Below are positions 1-12,830 of a stretch of 64,000 bases of DNA, piece by piece. Both the position numbers and the translations under genes were made by a program. The DNA comes from Lentzea flava (lineage in GTDB: Bacteria; Actinomycetota; Actinomycetes; Mycobacteriales; Pseudonocardiaceae): NCBI RefSeq assembly GCF_014648475.1, contig NZ_BMRE01000007.1, positions 186,001 to 250,000 of the forward strand, written 5' to 3'. How positions within the stretch are numbered: the first letter of the stretch is position 1; every line of letters starts with the position of its first letter. A model generated the notes under the pieces. It was given only the letters and a program-made list of their open reading frames with translations. It made no database searches and was not told where the DNA came from.

Positions 1-3000
1 CGGTTCGTCGCCGATCGCCGCCGCGCCCCGCGTCACGAACACCACGCGTTCTTCGGCGTTCTGCAGGATCTCCAGCACGCGCCTGGTCGTCTCGTGGGCG
101 GCCGCCGCGTCGGGTCCGCCGGTCAGCTCCACGACCTGCGCGTCGATCTCGGTCGCCGCGCCGGTCTGCACCGGCACCCAGTCGACGCGGAACAGCGAGT
201 CCTGCACGGGGTTGGCGGGCGCTGTCGTGGACGGTGTCCTGACCACGAGCGACTTCACCGACAGCACGGGCGCGCCCTCGACGTCGACGGCGGTCACCTC
301 GACGGCGTCGCCGCCGGTGTGCTTGAGGCGGACCCGCAGCCGCGACGGTCCGATGGCGTGCAGGGACACGCCGTTCCACTCGAACGGAAGCCCCTGCCCT
401 GCGCCGTCGACGAACGTGATGGCGTGCAGCGCGGAGTCGAGCAGCGCCGGGTGCACGCCGAACGTCGCGGCGTCCTCGGCGGTGTCCGGCAGCGCGACCT
501 CGACCAGCACCTCGTCTCCGTGGCGCCACGCCTTGCGCAGCCCCCGGAAGATCGGCCCGTAGGCCAGGCCGCCTTCCGCGAGCGTCTCGTAGAAGTTGTC
601 GAGGTCGAGCTCTTCGGCCTTGGCGGGCGGCCACTCGGCTGTGTCGAACCCGGCCTGGTGCGGCCCTTCGGCGAGCGTGCCGGTGGCGTGCTGGATCCAC
701 TCGTCGGAGTCAGGCGACTGCGCGTGGATGCTGACGGGCCTGCGGCCCTGATCGTCAGGCGCGCCAACGCGAACCTGAACCGCGACGGCCTCCCGTTCGG
801 GCAGCACGAGCGGCACGACGATCGTGAGCCCGTCGACGCGGTCGCAGCCCACCATGTCGCCCGCGCGGATCGCGAAGTCGAGGAACCCGGTGCCGGGGAA
901 CAACACCGCGCCGCCGACGACGTGGTCCGCGATCCACGGGTGCGTCGCGAGGCTGAGGCGTCCGCTGAGCACGAGCTCGTCCGTGCCCGCGACGGCGATG
1001 GCCGCGCCGAGCAACGGGTGCCCGCCGGACCTGAGCCCGTAGGCCGCGGGATCTCCCGCGCGCCCGCCGACCGTGGCCTTGGGCCAGAACCGCTCGTGGT
1101 CGAACGGGTAGGTCGGCAGGTTGATGAGCCGCCCGCCCGTCAGCCACGGCGTCCAGTCGACGCCGATCCCGTCGACGTGCAGCCGGCCGAGTGCGGTGGC
1201 GAGCGCTGCTTCCTCGGTCTTGTCCTTGCGCAGCACCGGAATCGCGCCGTCGACGAGTGCGGACAGCACGCCGTCCGGTCCGACCTCGAGGAACTTGGTC
1301 GCCGGGATCTTCGCCACGTTGTCGGTGAACCGGACCGCGTCCCGCACGTGGCTGACCCAGTACTCGGGGTCGGTGACGTCGCCAGTGGCCGCGATCGGGA
1401 TGGTCGGCTCGGTGAAGTTCAGGTCCCGGATCGCCGCGCGGAAGTCGTCGAGCATCGGCTCCATCAGCGGCGAGTGGAACGCGTGGCTGACCTTGAGCCG
1501 CTTGGTCTTCTCGTAGCGGCTCGCGATGGCTTCGACCTCTGCCTCGTCGCCCGCGATCACGACCGACCTCGGCCCGTTGATCGCCGCGATCGACACCTTG
1601 CTCGTGAGGTGCCTGCTCACTTCTTCTTCCGTCGCCTGCACGGCGACCATCGCGCCCGTCTGCGGCAACGCCTGCATGAGGCTCGCGCGCGCACTGACCA
1701 GCTTCGCCGCGTCCTCCAGGCTCAGCACCCCCGCGACGTGCGCCGCCGCGATCTCACCGATGGAGTGCCCGGCCAGGTGGGCGGGCTTGATCCCGAACGC
1801 CCGCAGCAACCGGTAGAGCGCCGTCTGGAACGCGAACAACGCCGGCTGCGTGTACCCGGTCTGGTTGAGCTTCTCCTCGTCCTCACCCCAGATGACGCTC
1901 TTCAGCTCCGGGTCGAGGTGCGCGAGCACGTCGTCGAAGGCGTCCGCGAACTCGGGGAACCGCGCGTACAGCTCCCGCCCCATGCCGAGCCGCTGCGACC
2001 CCTGCCCGGAGAACAACACCGCCAGCGTGTGCTCCCCCGCCACCCCGCGAGCGACCTCGGCCCCGTCGAACAGCACCGCCCGGTGCTCGAACAACGCCCG
2101 CGACTTCACCAGCGAGTACGCGACGTCGACCGGCGCCGCCTCCACCGCGCGAATCCGCTCGACCTGGGCCTGCAACGACCCTGCCGACTTCGCCGACACC
2201 GCCAGCGGCACCGCCGCGCCGCCCGGTTGAGCAGGCGTTTCGGCCGGTACGCCGGAAGTCGGGGGGATCCCCGGCGCGGCTTCCAAGATCACGTGGGCGT
2301 TGGTGCCGGAGATGCCGAACGACGAGACGCCCGCGCGCCACGGCCGGTCGACGGCGGGCCACGGGGTGTTGGAGGTGAGCAGGGAGACCGCGCCCGCCGA
2401 CCAGTCGATGTGCGACGAGGGTTGGGTGACGTGCAGGGTCCGCGGCAGCAGGCCGTGCTGGAAGGCCAGCACCATCTTGATCACGCCCGCCACGCCGGCC
2501 GCCGCCTGCGTGTGGCCCAGGTTCGACTTCACCGAGCCCAGCCACAGCGGCTCGACGCGGTCCTGCCCGTACACCGTCAGCAAGGCCTGCGCCTCGATCG
2601 GGTCACCCAGCACGGTTCCGGTGCCGTGCGCCTCGACAGCGTCCACATCGGACGGTGACAGGCCACCGGACGCAAGCGCTTGGCGGATCACCCTTTGCTG
2701 CGACGGGCCGTTCGGGGCGGTGAGGCCGTTGGAGGCGCCGTCGGAGTTGAACGCCGAGCCGCGCACCACCGCGAGCACCGGGTGCCCGGCGGCGATGGCG
2801 TCGGAAAGCCGTTCCACGACGAGGACACCGACACCCTCGGACCAGCCGGTGCCGTCGGCGGACTCCGAGAACGCCTTGCACAGGCCGTCCGGCGCGAGCC
2901 CGCCCTGCCGCGAGAAACCGGAGAAGGACGTCGGCGTCGCCATCACCGTGACACCACCGGCCAGCGCCAGCGAGCACTCGCCGCCGCGCAGCGCCTGCGC

Positions 3001-3523
3001 CGCGAGGTGCAGCGCCACCAGAGCCGACGAGCACGCCGTGTCGATCGTGACGGCGGGCCCCTCCAAGCCGAGGACGTAGGAGATGCGGCCGGAGATCACC
3101 GACGCGGCGAGCCCGGTGCCCGCGTGCCCCTCCAGGTCTTCGTTGGAGGCCATGACGACGTGCTGGTAGTCCTGACCGTTTGTTCCCACGAACACACCGG
3201 TCCGCGAGCCGCGCAACGACGCCGGGTCGATACCGGCACGTTCGACGGCCTCCCAGGACGTCTCCAGCAGGAGGCGCTGCTGCGGGTCCATCGCGAGCGC
3301 TTCCCGGGGCGAGATCCCGAAGAAGGCCGGGTCGAAGTCCGCGACGCCGGTCAGGAAGCCGCCGCGCAGCGTCGAGCTCTGCAGTGAGGCGAGGTCCCAG
3401 CCGCGATCGGTGGGGAAGTCCGACATCGCGTCCTCACCCTCGACCAGCACGCGCCACAGGTCTTCCGGCGAGTCGATGCCGTTCGGGAAGTGGCAGGCCA
3501 TGCCGACGATCGCGATGTCGTCG
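1..3523 (-). other. PKS module 9 of the window (polyene module 17-like), incomplete: KS-AT-DH-(KR start)
   Basis: KS Cys3226 is in DTACSSA, where the third Ser of the usual CSSS is Ala; HGTGT and NLGHT are present. AT Ser3649 in GHSIGE with HAFHSP: malonyl. The DH looks intact: H3929 in [13 protein letters not shown] keeps HxxxGxxxxP, followed by YGP and [11 protein letters not shown]. The last residues in the window ([10 protein letters not shown] onward) are the KR structural subdomain; an ER could still be inserted before the catalytic KR half, so the reduction level cannot be decided here. Confidence 0.8.
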
Positions 3524-6500
3524 GTCGTCTGCACGACCGACACGTCGTCGTCATCGCCTCCCTCCCCCAGCAACGAGGCGAGCAGGTGCTCGGCCAGCAC
3601 GCGGGGTGACGGGTAGTCGAACACCAGACCGGCGGGCAGTGCGAGGCCGGTGATCTCGGTGAGGTGGTTGCGCAGCTCGACCGCGGTCAGCGAGTCGAAC
3701 CCGATGTCGCGGAACGCCTTCTCCGGCGACACGGCTTCCTTGCCCGCGTGGCCGAGCACCTGGGCGGCGCGCGTGCGCACCAGGTCCAGGACGGGCTCAA
3801 GACGGTCTGCGGCAGGCAGTTCGCGCAGGCTGCGGCGCAGTTCCGCGGCGGCGGACTCGCTGTCGCGCCGCGCCGCCGCCAGCTCGTCCAGCACCTCACG
3901 AGCGCCGGGAAGCCCGGCCAGCACCGGAGTGGGCCGTAGGCTCAGCAACGCGCTGAGCAGCTGCGGCTGATGGAGGTCCGCGATCACGGCGGTCGGCGAC
4001 GATTCCACCACCACGCCCCGCATCGCGGCGACCGCGAGCACCGGGTCCAAAGTGGACGCGCCGACCGACTTGATCGTCTGCGCGACGCGGTCCTCGCCCG
4101 CCATGCCGTCGCCGGTCCACGCACCCCACGCGATCGACGTGGCGGCAAGGCCTTGCTCGCGTCGCCGGGTGGCGATGGCGTCGAGCACGGCGTTGGCGGC
4201 CGCGTAGTTGGCCTGCCCGGGGTTGCCGATCGCGCCAGCGACCGACGAGAACAGGATGAACGCGTCGAGGTCGAGCTCGCGCGTCAGTTCGTCGAGCAGG
4301 AACGCCGACGTGACCTTGGACCGGAAGACGTCCGCGAACCGTTCCGGGGTGAGGCCGTCGAGCACGCCGTCGTCGAGCACACCCGCCGCGTGCACGACGG
4401 CGTTGACGTCCTTCAGCACCTCGGCCAGTTCGGCGCGGTCCGCGACGTCGCACTGGACGACCTCGACGCCCAGTTCCGCCACGATCTCCGCAGCACCGGG
4501 CGCGTCCATGCCGCGACGGCTCAGCAGCACGACCTTCTCCGCGCCCCGTGCCACCAGGTCGCGTGCCACGTGCTTGCCGAGCGCGCCCGTGCCACCGGTG
4601 ATCACGATCTTGCCGCTCGGCTGCCATTCCCGGGACGACCGCGGCGCGACGAGAATCCGCCGCCCGAACACCCCGGACGCCCGCACCGCGACCTGGTCCT
4701 CGTCACTGGACAGGACCGCCGCGAACCGGTGCGCCACGCGCTCGTCCAGCTCGGCGGGCAGGTCGACCAGGCCACCCCAGCGGTTCGGGTGCTCCAGCGC
4801 GGCCACCCGGCCGAGCCCCCACACGCCGGCCTGCCAGGGGTCGCTGACGGCGTCCGCGCGTCCGGTCGACACCGCGCCGCGCGTCACCACCCACAGCGGC
4901 GCCATGACACCGGCGTCGCCGAGCGCCTGGATCAGCGCGGTGGTGCCGGTGATCAGGTCCAGCTCGTTCAGCGGCAGCACCGACACCACGCCCGTGAACG
5001 ACACCTGCGCGTACTCCGCCAGCCGCTCCGCGAGGTGCTCACGGTCGGTCTGTTCCACGGCGAGCACCGTGACGTCGCCGAGCGCGGTGACGAGAACGTC
5101 GTCGATCGGCCCGACCACGAGCCACTTGCCGGGCTTCGCGGTGAGGCCGGTGATCGGCTGCCAGTGTTCCCTGTGCAGCCACGATTCCACAGTGGACTGC
5201 GCCTTGCGCTTGCCCCGCCACGCCGACAACGCGGGCAGCACTGCGGCAAGCGTGTCGCTGTCGAGGTCGAGCGTGGCGGCGAGCGACGCGACGTCCTCCT
5301 GCTCGACCGCGGTCCAGAACGCCGCGTCCGCCAGGTCCGTGACACCGGCTGCGGCCTCGGGCCAGAACCGCTCGTGCTGGAACGGATACGTCGGCAGGTC
5401 GACCCCGCGCCCGCCCCGGTAGAAGCTCGACCACTCGACGTGGACGCCACTGACGTGCAGCCGGGCGAGCGCTGTGAGGAACGCCTTGTGCTCGCCGCGA
5501 TCCTTGCGCAGCACGGGAATCGCGCCGTCGACGAGCGCCGCCAGCACCCCGTCCGGTCCGATCTCCAGGAACGCGGTCGCGCCCTGCTCCTCCAGCCGCG
5601 TGACGTTGTCGGCGAACCGGACCGTGTCGCGCACGTGGCTGACCCAGTGCTCGGGATCGGTGACGTCGCCCGTGGTCGCGATCGGGATGGCCGGGTCGTT
5701 GAAGGTGAGGTTCCCGATCGCCGCGCGGAAGTCGTCGAGCATCGGCTCCATCAGCGGCGAGTGGAACGCGTGGCTGACGGCCAGCTGCTTGGTCTTGCGG
5801 CCGGGGAAGCCCGCGACCACCGCCAGCGCTTCCTCCTCGACACCGGCGATGACCAGCGAGTCGGCCGAGTTGATCGCCGCGATGGAGACGCCCGGCGTCA
5901 GGTGCGGGGTGACCTCGTCCTCGGTGGCCTGCAGCGCGATCATCACGCCGCCCGCGGGCAGGTTCTGCATGAGCTCGGCGCGCGCTGTGACGAGTTTCGC
6001 CGCGTCTTCCAGGCTCAGCACGCCCGCGACGTGCGCCGCCGCGATCTCACCGATCGAGTGCCCGGCGAGCAGGCGCGGTGTGATGCCGAACGACTCCGCG
6101 AGCCGGTAGAGCGCCACCTCGATCGCGAACAGGGCGGGCTGGGTGTTGCCGGTCTGGTTCAGCGCCTCGGCGTCGTCGCCCCACATGACCGACCGCACGT
6201 CGAGGTGCTCGAACACCTCGTCCAGCGCCTGGGCGAACGCCGGGAACTCCTCGTACAGCTCCCGCCCCATGCCGAGCCGCTGCGCACCTTGACCCGAGAA
6301 CACCATGGCGAGCGTCTTGCCCGACGCCTCGCCACTGGCGAGCACCTCGCCGTCCAGCACCACGGCGCGGTGCTCGAACAACGTGCGGCGGTGCAGCAGC
6401 GAGTACCCGATGTCGAGCGCATCGGCCTCGACCGCCTGCACCCGTTCGATCTGCGCTTCCAACGCGGCGGGCGACTTCGCCGAAACCAGCCACGGAACCG

Positions 6501-9500
6501 GCCGCGCCGTGCCGGTCGCCGCTGGATCGATCCCGGCTGGACCCCCTCCGGGGGAGACCGAGGTCCCCATCCCAATCATCTCAGGGAGGTCTGACAATTC
6601 CGGGGCCTCGAGGATCACGTGCGCGTTCGTGCCGGACAGGCCGAACGAGGAGACGCCCGCGCGGGCCGGGCGATCCGTGACGGGCCACGGGGTGTTCTCG
6701 GTGAGGAGCTCGACGGCGCCCGCGGACCAGTCGACGTGCGACGTGGGGGACGTGACGTGCAGGGTCCGGGGCAGCATGCCGTGCTGGAACGCCAGCACCA
6801 TCTTGATCACGCCGGCGACGCCCGCGGCGGCCTGGGTGTGGCCGAGGTTCGACTTGATGGCGCCCAGGTAGAGCGGGGCGCCGGCGCGGTCGCGGCCGTA
6901 GGTGGCGAGCAGGGCCTGGGCCTCGATCGGGTCGCCGAGGCGCGTGCCGGTGCCGTGCGCCTCGACGGCGTCGACGTCCGAAGCGGACAGTCCGGCGTTG
7001 GCCAGGGCCTGGCGGATCACGCGTTGCTGGGCGGGGCCGTTGGGGGCGGTCAGGCCGTTGGAGGCGCCGTCCTGGTTCACCGCGGAGCCGCGCACGACGG
7101 CCAGGATCCGGTGGCCGTTGCGCAGCGCGTCGGATCGGCGTTCGACGACGAGCACGCCGACGCCCTCTGCCCAGCCGGTGCCGTCGGCGTTGTCGGAGAA
7201 GGCGCGGCAGCGGGCGTCCGCCGCGAGGCCGCCCTGGGCGTTGAAGCCCGCGAAGTTCATCGGCGTGGACATCACCGTGACGCCGCCGACGAGAGCCAGC
7301 GTGGATTCGCCGGATCGCAGCGACTGCGCGGCCAGGTGCAGAGCCACCAGGGACGAGGAGCACGCGGTGTCGATCGTGAGCGCGGGGCCCTCGAAGCCGA
7401 ACGTGTAGGAGAGCCGGCCGGAGATCACCGCGGCGGCGAGGCCCGTCGAGGCGTGGCCCTCGATGTCGCCGCGCGCCCGCAGCACGAGGTTCGTGTAGTC
7501 CTGGCCGTTCGTGCCGACGAACACGCCGGTCCGCGAACCGCGCAGGGTCGCGGCGTTGATGCCGGCGCGTTCGACGGCCTCCCAGGCGACCTCGAGCAGC
7601 TGGCGTTGCTGCGGGTCCATGGCCAGCGCCTCGCGTGGTGAGATGCCGAAGAACGCCGGGTCGAACTCCGCCGCGCCGTAGAGGAAGCCGCCCTCGACCG
7701 TGCCGCCTGCCGCGAGGGCGTCCTGTTCCCAGCCGCGGTCGGTCGGGAAGCTCCCGATCGCGTCGGTGCCGTCGGCCAGCAGCCGCCAGAGGTCTTCCGG
7801 GGACGTGACGCCGCCGGGGAAGCGGCACGCCATGCCGACGATCACGATCGGGTCGTCCGCGTCGGCGACGCCCTGCGCGGACACGTCGAGGTCCGCGCCC
7901 TCACCGGTCAGTTCCGCCAGCAGGTGTTCGGCCAGGACGAGCGGGGTCGGGTAGTCGAAGATCAGCGTGGCGGGCAGCGTCAGGCCCGTTGCCAGAGCGA
8001 GGGCGTTGCGCAGTTCGATCGCGGTCAGCGAGTCGAACCCGAGTGCGCGGAACTCCTTCTCGGCTCCCACCGCGTCGGCGTTGGCGTAGCCGATGACCTT
8101 CGCGGCCTCGGCGCGCACGACGTCGACGACGATCCGCACGCGTTCGGCGTTGGGCAGGCCGCCGAGTTTGGCGAGCAGTCCACCGGCGACCTCGCGTGCG
8201 GCCGTGCGACGGCCCGCTCGCACGAGGCCGCGCATGATCGCGGGGACGTCCCCTTGCGCGGTGCCGCCGCCGGACGCGAGCGGAACCAGCAACGATTCGC
8301 CGGACGTGATCGCCGCGTCGAAGAGCGCCAGGCTCTGGTCGACGGACAGCATCGGCATCCGGCGCAGGTCGCTTTCGTCCAAAGTGGACGTCATGCCGGT
8401 GTCCCAGGCGCCCCAGGCCAACGAGATCGCGGGCAGGCCGAGTCCGTGGCGGTGCGCGGCGAGGGCGTCCAGGAACGCGTTGGCGGCGGCGTAATTGCCC
8501 TGTCCGGCAGCGCCCATCACGCCGGACACCGACGAGTACAGAATCAGCTGTGCGTCGCCGGCGAGCTCGTGGAGGTGCCACGCGGCGTCGACCTTCGGGC
8601 GCATCACGGCGGAAAGCCGTTCGGGCGTCAGGGAACCGATGACGCCGTCGTCGAGCACACCGGCGGTGTGGATGACGGCGGTCAGGTCGACGCCGTCGAG
8701 GAGTTCGGCGACGGCGGCGCGTTCGGTGACGTCGCAGGCCTTCACCTCGACGTCCGCGCCCAGGGCGATCAGCTCGTCGCGCAGGTCGGTGGCGCCGGGT
8801 GCGTCGAGGCCGCGGCGGCTGACGAGCAGCAGCTTGCGCTGGCCGCGGGTGACGAGGTGGCGGGCGAGGACGGCGCCGAGACCGCCCGTTCCACCGGTGA
8901 TCAGAACCGTTCCGGACGAGTCCCACTCGCGCGCAACACCTCCCTCGGCACGAGCCAGCCTGCCCGCGAAGACCTCGCCCGCCCGCACGACGACCTGGGT
9001 CTCCCCCGCGTCGATCAATCCGCCGAGGCCGGGCAGCAGCGCCTCCGACTCGGGCGCGTCGTCGAGGTCGGCGAGCAGGAACCGGCCGGGGTTCTCGGTC
9101 TGCGCGGACCGCACCAGGCCCCAGACGGCAGCGGCCGCGACGTCGTCACCGGTGACCGCGCCACGGGTGACGAAGACCAGCCTCTCGGTGGCTGTCTGAA
9201 GCGTCGCAAGCGTTTCCGCTGCCAGCTCGTGGGCGGAGGCCGGTGACTGCTCGCCCGCCACGTGCACGAGCGTCACGTTGCCCGGCGTGTAGGTGACGGG
9301 CACCCAGTCGAGGCGGTACAAGTCGTTCACACTGCTCTGCGCGGGCAGCTCGCGAAGCGGTTCGATGCTCACGGACTCGGCCGTCAGCACCGGTTCGCCG
9401 GTGACGTCGACCGCGTTCAGGGCGATCCGGCCGTCTACTGAGGACAGTCGGACGCGGACGACCTCCGCTCCACTGGCGTGGAGGCAGACATCTCGCCAGT

Positions 9501-12500
9501 GGGCGGGAACGCCTTCGAACCCGAGGAGCGCCGCCGCGTGAGTGGCCGCGTCCAGCAGCGCCGGATGAACACCGAAGCCTTTCGCGTCGACGGGCAACGC
9601 GACCTCGGCGAACACCTCCTGCCCCTTCCGCCACGCCGCGCGCAGGCCTTGGAACGCGGGTCCGCACGGCGTTTCGTCGTAGAAGCCGTCGAGATCGACG
9701 ACGGTCGCACCCTTCGGCGGCCATTCGGTGTTCTTGGCCGGTGCCGGAATCCCTTGGCCGAGAACGCCGTTCGCGTGCTCGACCCATTCCTGGTCGCCGC
9801 GCCGCGCGTGGAACCGGAACGTGCCGTCGCGGCCGACCTGGAACTGCACCTGAACGGCGCCGCCGTCCGGCAGCACCAGGGGCGCGACCTGGGCGAGTTC
9901 CTCGACGCGGTCGTAGCCCGCGAGGTCGGCGGCGCGGAACGCCAGCTCCAGCACACCGGCGGTAGGGAACACGACGTGGTCGGCGAGCCACGACGTCCTG
10001 GTCAGCGTGCCGGTGAGGATCAGCTCACCGGAGCCCGCGACCGTCATGGCCGCGCCGAGCAGCGGGTGATCGGCCGGGGTCAGGCCGAGTCCGGCCGCGT
10101 CACCCGCGCTGACCGACACCGACGGCCAGTAGCGGTCGTGCTGGAACGCGTAGGTGGGGACGTCGACGCGCTTGCCGTTGGCGTAGAACGGTTTCCAGTC
10201 GACGGCGACGCCCGCGACGTGCAGGCGGGCGAGCGCGGTGATGAACGCGGTGCGCTCGTCGCGGTCCTTGCGCTGTGCCGGGATGGCGCCGTCGACCAGC
10301 GCCGCGAGCACGCCGTCGGGGCCGATCTCCAGGAACGTCTTGTCGCCCAGGCTGGTCACCGCGTCGTGGAAGCGCACGGCGTCGCGGACGTGACGCACCC
10401 AGTACTCCGGGTTCGTGACGTCGCCGGTCATCGGGATGGTGGGGCTGCGGAAGGTGATGCCGCCGATGGCTTCGCGGAAGTCGTTGAGCATCGGGTCCAT
10501 CAGCGGCGAGTGGAACGCGTGGCTGACGGGCAGCTGCTTCGTCTTGCGCCCGTCGAACTTCGCGGTGAGCGCACGGGCTTCCGTTTCCACGCCCGCGATG
10601 ACGATGCTCGTGGGCCCGTTGATCGCGGCAATGGAGATGCCTGGCGTCAGGTGCGGAGCGACCTCGTCCTCGGTGGCCTGCAGCGCGATCATGACGCCGC
10701 CTGCGGGCAGCGCTTGCATGAGGGTGGCGCGGGCCTGGACGAGTGTCGCCGCGTCCTCGAGGCTGAACACGCCCGCGACGTGCGCGGCGGCGATCTCGCC
10801 GATCGAGTGGCCCGTGACGTGCGCGGCGGTGACGCCGAAGGACTCCAGCAGCCGGTAGACGGCGACCTCGAACGCGAACAGCGCGGGCTGCGTGTTGCCC
10901 GTCTGGTTCAGCGCTTCCTCGTCGCCCCACATGACGTCGCGGAGGTTCGGGCCGAGGTGCCGCAGGACCTCGTCGAACGCCTCGCGGAAGACCGGGAACG
11001 CCTCGTACAGCCCCTTGCCCATGCCGACGCGCTGCGCGCCCTGGCCGGAGAACAGCAACGCCAGCTCGGTCCGCCGCGCCAGGCCGGTGGCGATTTCGGC
11101 GCCGTCCAGCAACACCGCGCGATGCTCGAACAACGCGCGCGTGGTCGCCAACGAGAACCCGATGTCCACGGGATCGCCGTCGAGCGCGCGCACCCGCTCG
11201 ATCTGTGCCGCGAGAGAGGCCTCCGACTTCGCCGACACCAGCCACGGAATCGATCCGGATTGGCCGGCCCCCTGGGGGGATCGGGTCCCCACTCCTATCG
11301 TCTCAGGCTGGCCCGACAATCCCGAGGCGGGCGGGCCTTCCAAGATCACGTGGGCGTTCGTGCCGGAGACGCCGAACGACGAGACGGCGGCACGAGGGGC
11401 GTGGTCGGAGGCGGGCCAGGAGACGGCCGAGGTCACCAGTTCGACGGAGCCCGCGGTCCAGTCGACGTGGGTGGACGGGCGGGAGACGTGCAGGGTCGGC
11501 GGCACGACGCCGTGCCGCATCGCCATGACCATCTTGATGACGCCGGCGACACCCGCGGCGGCCTGGGTGTGGCCGATGTTCGACTTCACCGACCCCAGCA
11601 GCAGAGGGGAAGAGCGGTCGGCGCCGTAGGTGGCGAGCAGGCTGCGGGCCTCGATCGGGTCGCCCAGAGGGGTGCCGGTGCCGTGTGCTTCGACGACGTC
11701 CACATCGGACGGTGCGAGGCCCGCGCGGTCGAGGGCGGCGCGGATGACGCGTTGCTGCGCGCGGCCGTTGGGCGCGGTGAAGCCGTTGGAGGCGCCATCG
11801 GAGTTCACGGCGGAGCCACGCACGACGGCGAGAACCGGGTAGCCGGACGACACAGCGTCGGACAGGCGCGCGAGCACGAGCACGCCGACACCCTCGGACC
11901 AGCCCGTGCCGTCGGCGTCGTCGGAGAAGGCCTTGCATCGGCCGTTGCGAGCCAGACCGCCCTGCCGGGAGAACTCGACCAGGGAACCGGGCGTGCACAT
12001 GACGTTCACGCCGCCGGCCAGCGCCAGGCCGCACTCGCCCGCGCGCAACGCGTGCACGGCCAGGTGCATGGCGACCAAAGAAGAAGAGCAGGCGGTGTCG
12101 ACGGTCAGCGTCGGGCCTTCGAGGCCTAGGGCGTAGGAGATGCGACCGGACTCGGCGGAGGCCGCGATACCCGTGCCGACGTCGCCTGTCGCGTCGTCGA
12201 GGCCGCGGATCAGCAGGTGTTCGTAGTCCTGGCCGTTGGTGCCGACGAAAACACCGGTGCGGGAGCCGCGCAATGTGGACGGATCGATGCCCGACCGCTC
12301 GATGGCCTCCCACGACGTCTCCAGCAGCAGGCGCTGCTGGGGATCCATCGTCACGGCCTCGCGGGGCGAGATGCCGAAGAACGCCGGGTCGAAGTCCGCT
12401 ATGCCGTGCAGGAACCCGCCCTGCACCGAGATGCTGTGACCGCGTTCGTCGACGCCGCTGCCGAGCAACGCGCCGACGTCCCAGCCGCGGTCGGCGGGGA

Positions 12501-12708
12501 AACCGGTGATCGCGTCACGGCCGGACGACACGAGCTCCCACAGGTCCTCCGGCGAGCTGATGCCGCCGGGGAAGCGGCACGCCATCCCGATGATCGCGAT
12601 CGGTTCGGTGGCGGCGGCGACGAGCTGCCTGTTCTGCTTGCGCAGCCGCTCCGCCTCCTTCATCGCGGCGCGGAGAGCCTCGACAACCTTCTCGCTGGAG
12701 GTACTCAT
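1..12708 (-). CDS. Modular type I polyketide synthase, NysJ/AmphJ-like, at least three modules, 3' end outside the window
   Basis: Extends a polyketide chain received from the six-module PKS encoded just upstream. 4,236 codons lie in the window and the frame is still open at base 1. The ATG at 12708 has GGAG seven bases upstream; an ATG four bases further up is in another frame. Residues 1-34 form a charged N-terminal docking helix ([20 protein letters not shown]), so this is not a loading protein. Order: KS (C207), AT (S635), DH (H911), KR, ACP (S1560); KS (C1783), AT (S2218), KR, ACP (S3006); KS (C3226), AT (S3649), DH (H3929) and the start of a KR structural subdomain. All three ATs have GHSIGE and HAFHSP, so malonyl-CoA is predicted. 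Gene order and the preceding six-module protein suggest modules 15-17 of a large polyene. Seen: domains and motifs. Inferred: the homology assignment and chain position. Confidence 0.93.
2225..2290 (-). repeat. KS-AT linker repeat, family B, copy in module 9
   Basis: About 60 bp shared nearly base for base with 16106-16166 and 19963-20026. The core is GGGGGGATCCCC beside GGTACGC; it encodes [13 protein letters not shown] in the linker directly after the KS. Confidence 0.7.
3571..7857 (-). other. PKS module 8 of the window (polyene module 16-like): KS-AT-KR-ACP
   Basis: KS active Cys1783 in DTACSSS, HGTGT, and NLGHT around the second His. AT Ser2218 in GHSIGE with HAFHSP gives a malonyl prediction. 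There is no DH between AT and KR; the post-AT linker carries the typical KR structural subdomain. KR has GGTGALG, LDD (HAAGVLDDG) and the Tyr in ANYAAAN without the A-type Trp, so an active B-type ketoreductase leaving a hydroxyl is predicted. ACP Ser3006 is in [10 protein letters not shown]. Confidence 0.85.
6524..6601 (-). repeat. KS-AT linker repeat, family A, copy in module 8
   Basis: A 78-bp element bounded by GGATCGATCC and a GACAATTCC-like end. It has a C-run/G-run hairpin (CCCCCTCCGGGGG) and the shared block CCCAATC(A/G)TCTCA. Encodes linker residues around LPEMIGMG between KS and AT. Confidence 0.7.
7909..12606 (-). other. PKS module 7 of the window (polyene module 15-like): KS-AT-DH(damaged)-KR-ACP
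   Basis: KS has DTACSSS (C207), HGTGT and NIGHT. AT has GHSIGE (S635) and HAFH, the malonyl signature. The DH keeps H911 in [15 protein letters not shown], but the usual HxxxGxxxxP spacing is reduced from nine to four residues, so the Gly and the loop before Pro are missing. The downstream YGP motif reads CGP; the [11 protein letters not shown]sp motif is kept. The DH is therefore probably dead and the product a hydroxyl. KR has the NADPH loop GGTGGLG, LDD (HTAGVLDDG), the active Tyr in GNYAAAN and no Trp at -8, so B-type. ACP Ser1560 is in [10 protein letters not shown]. Confidence 0.85.
11246..11322 (-). repeat. KS-AT linker repeat, family A, copy in module 7
   Basis: Same ends as the other family A copies (GGAATCGATCC-like and GACAATCC) and the core GGCCCCCTGGGGGG. 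Encodes [19 protein letters not shown]. Confidence 0.7.
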
Positions 12709-12787
12709 TCATCAGCTCCGTCAGTCCAGCCGGACACGGTCTTCCCGTCAGCAATTCCAACAGCCAGAGCGGTAGCGATTTCCTCAG

Positions 12788-12830
12788 AAAAAACGCGGCC
12801 GGCCGCCCTCACGAGGACAACCGGCCGCGT
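12788..12830 (-). terminator. Intrinsic terminator between the two PKS genes
   Basis: Read on the minus strand, a perfect 10-bp stem ACGCGGCCGG/CCGGCCGCGT with an 18-base loop (12793-12830) is followed at once by six T (12788-12793). It sits 12 bases beyond the stop of the six-module PKS gene and 80 bases before the ATG of the next. It is well formed for a high-GC genome, so transcription of the downstream PKS needs readthrough or a promoter in the 80-base gap. Confidence 0.8.
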
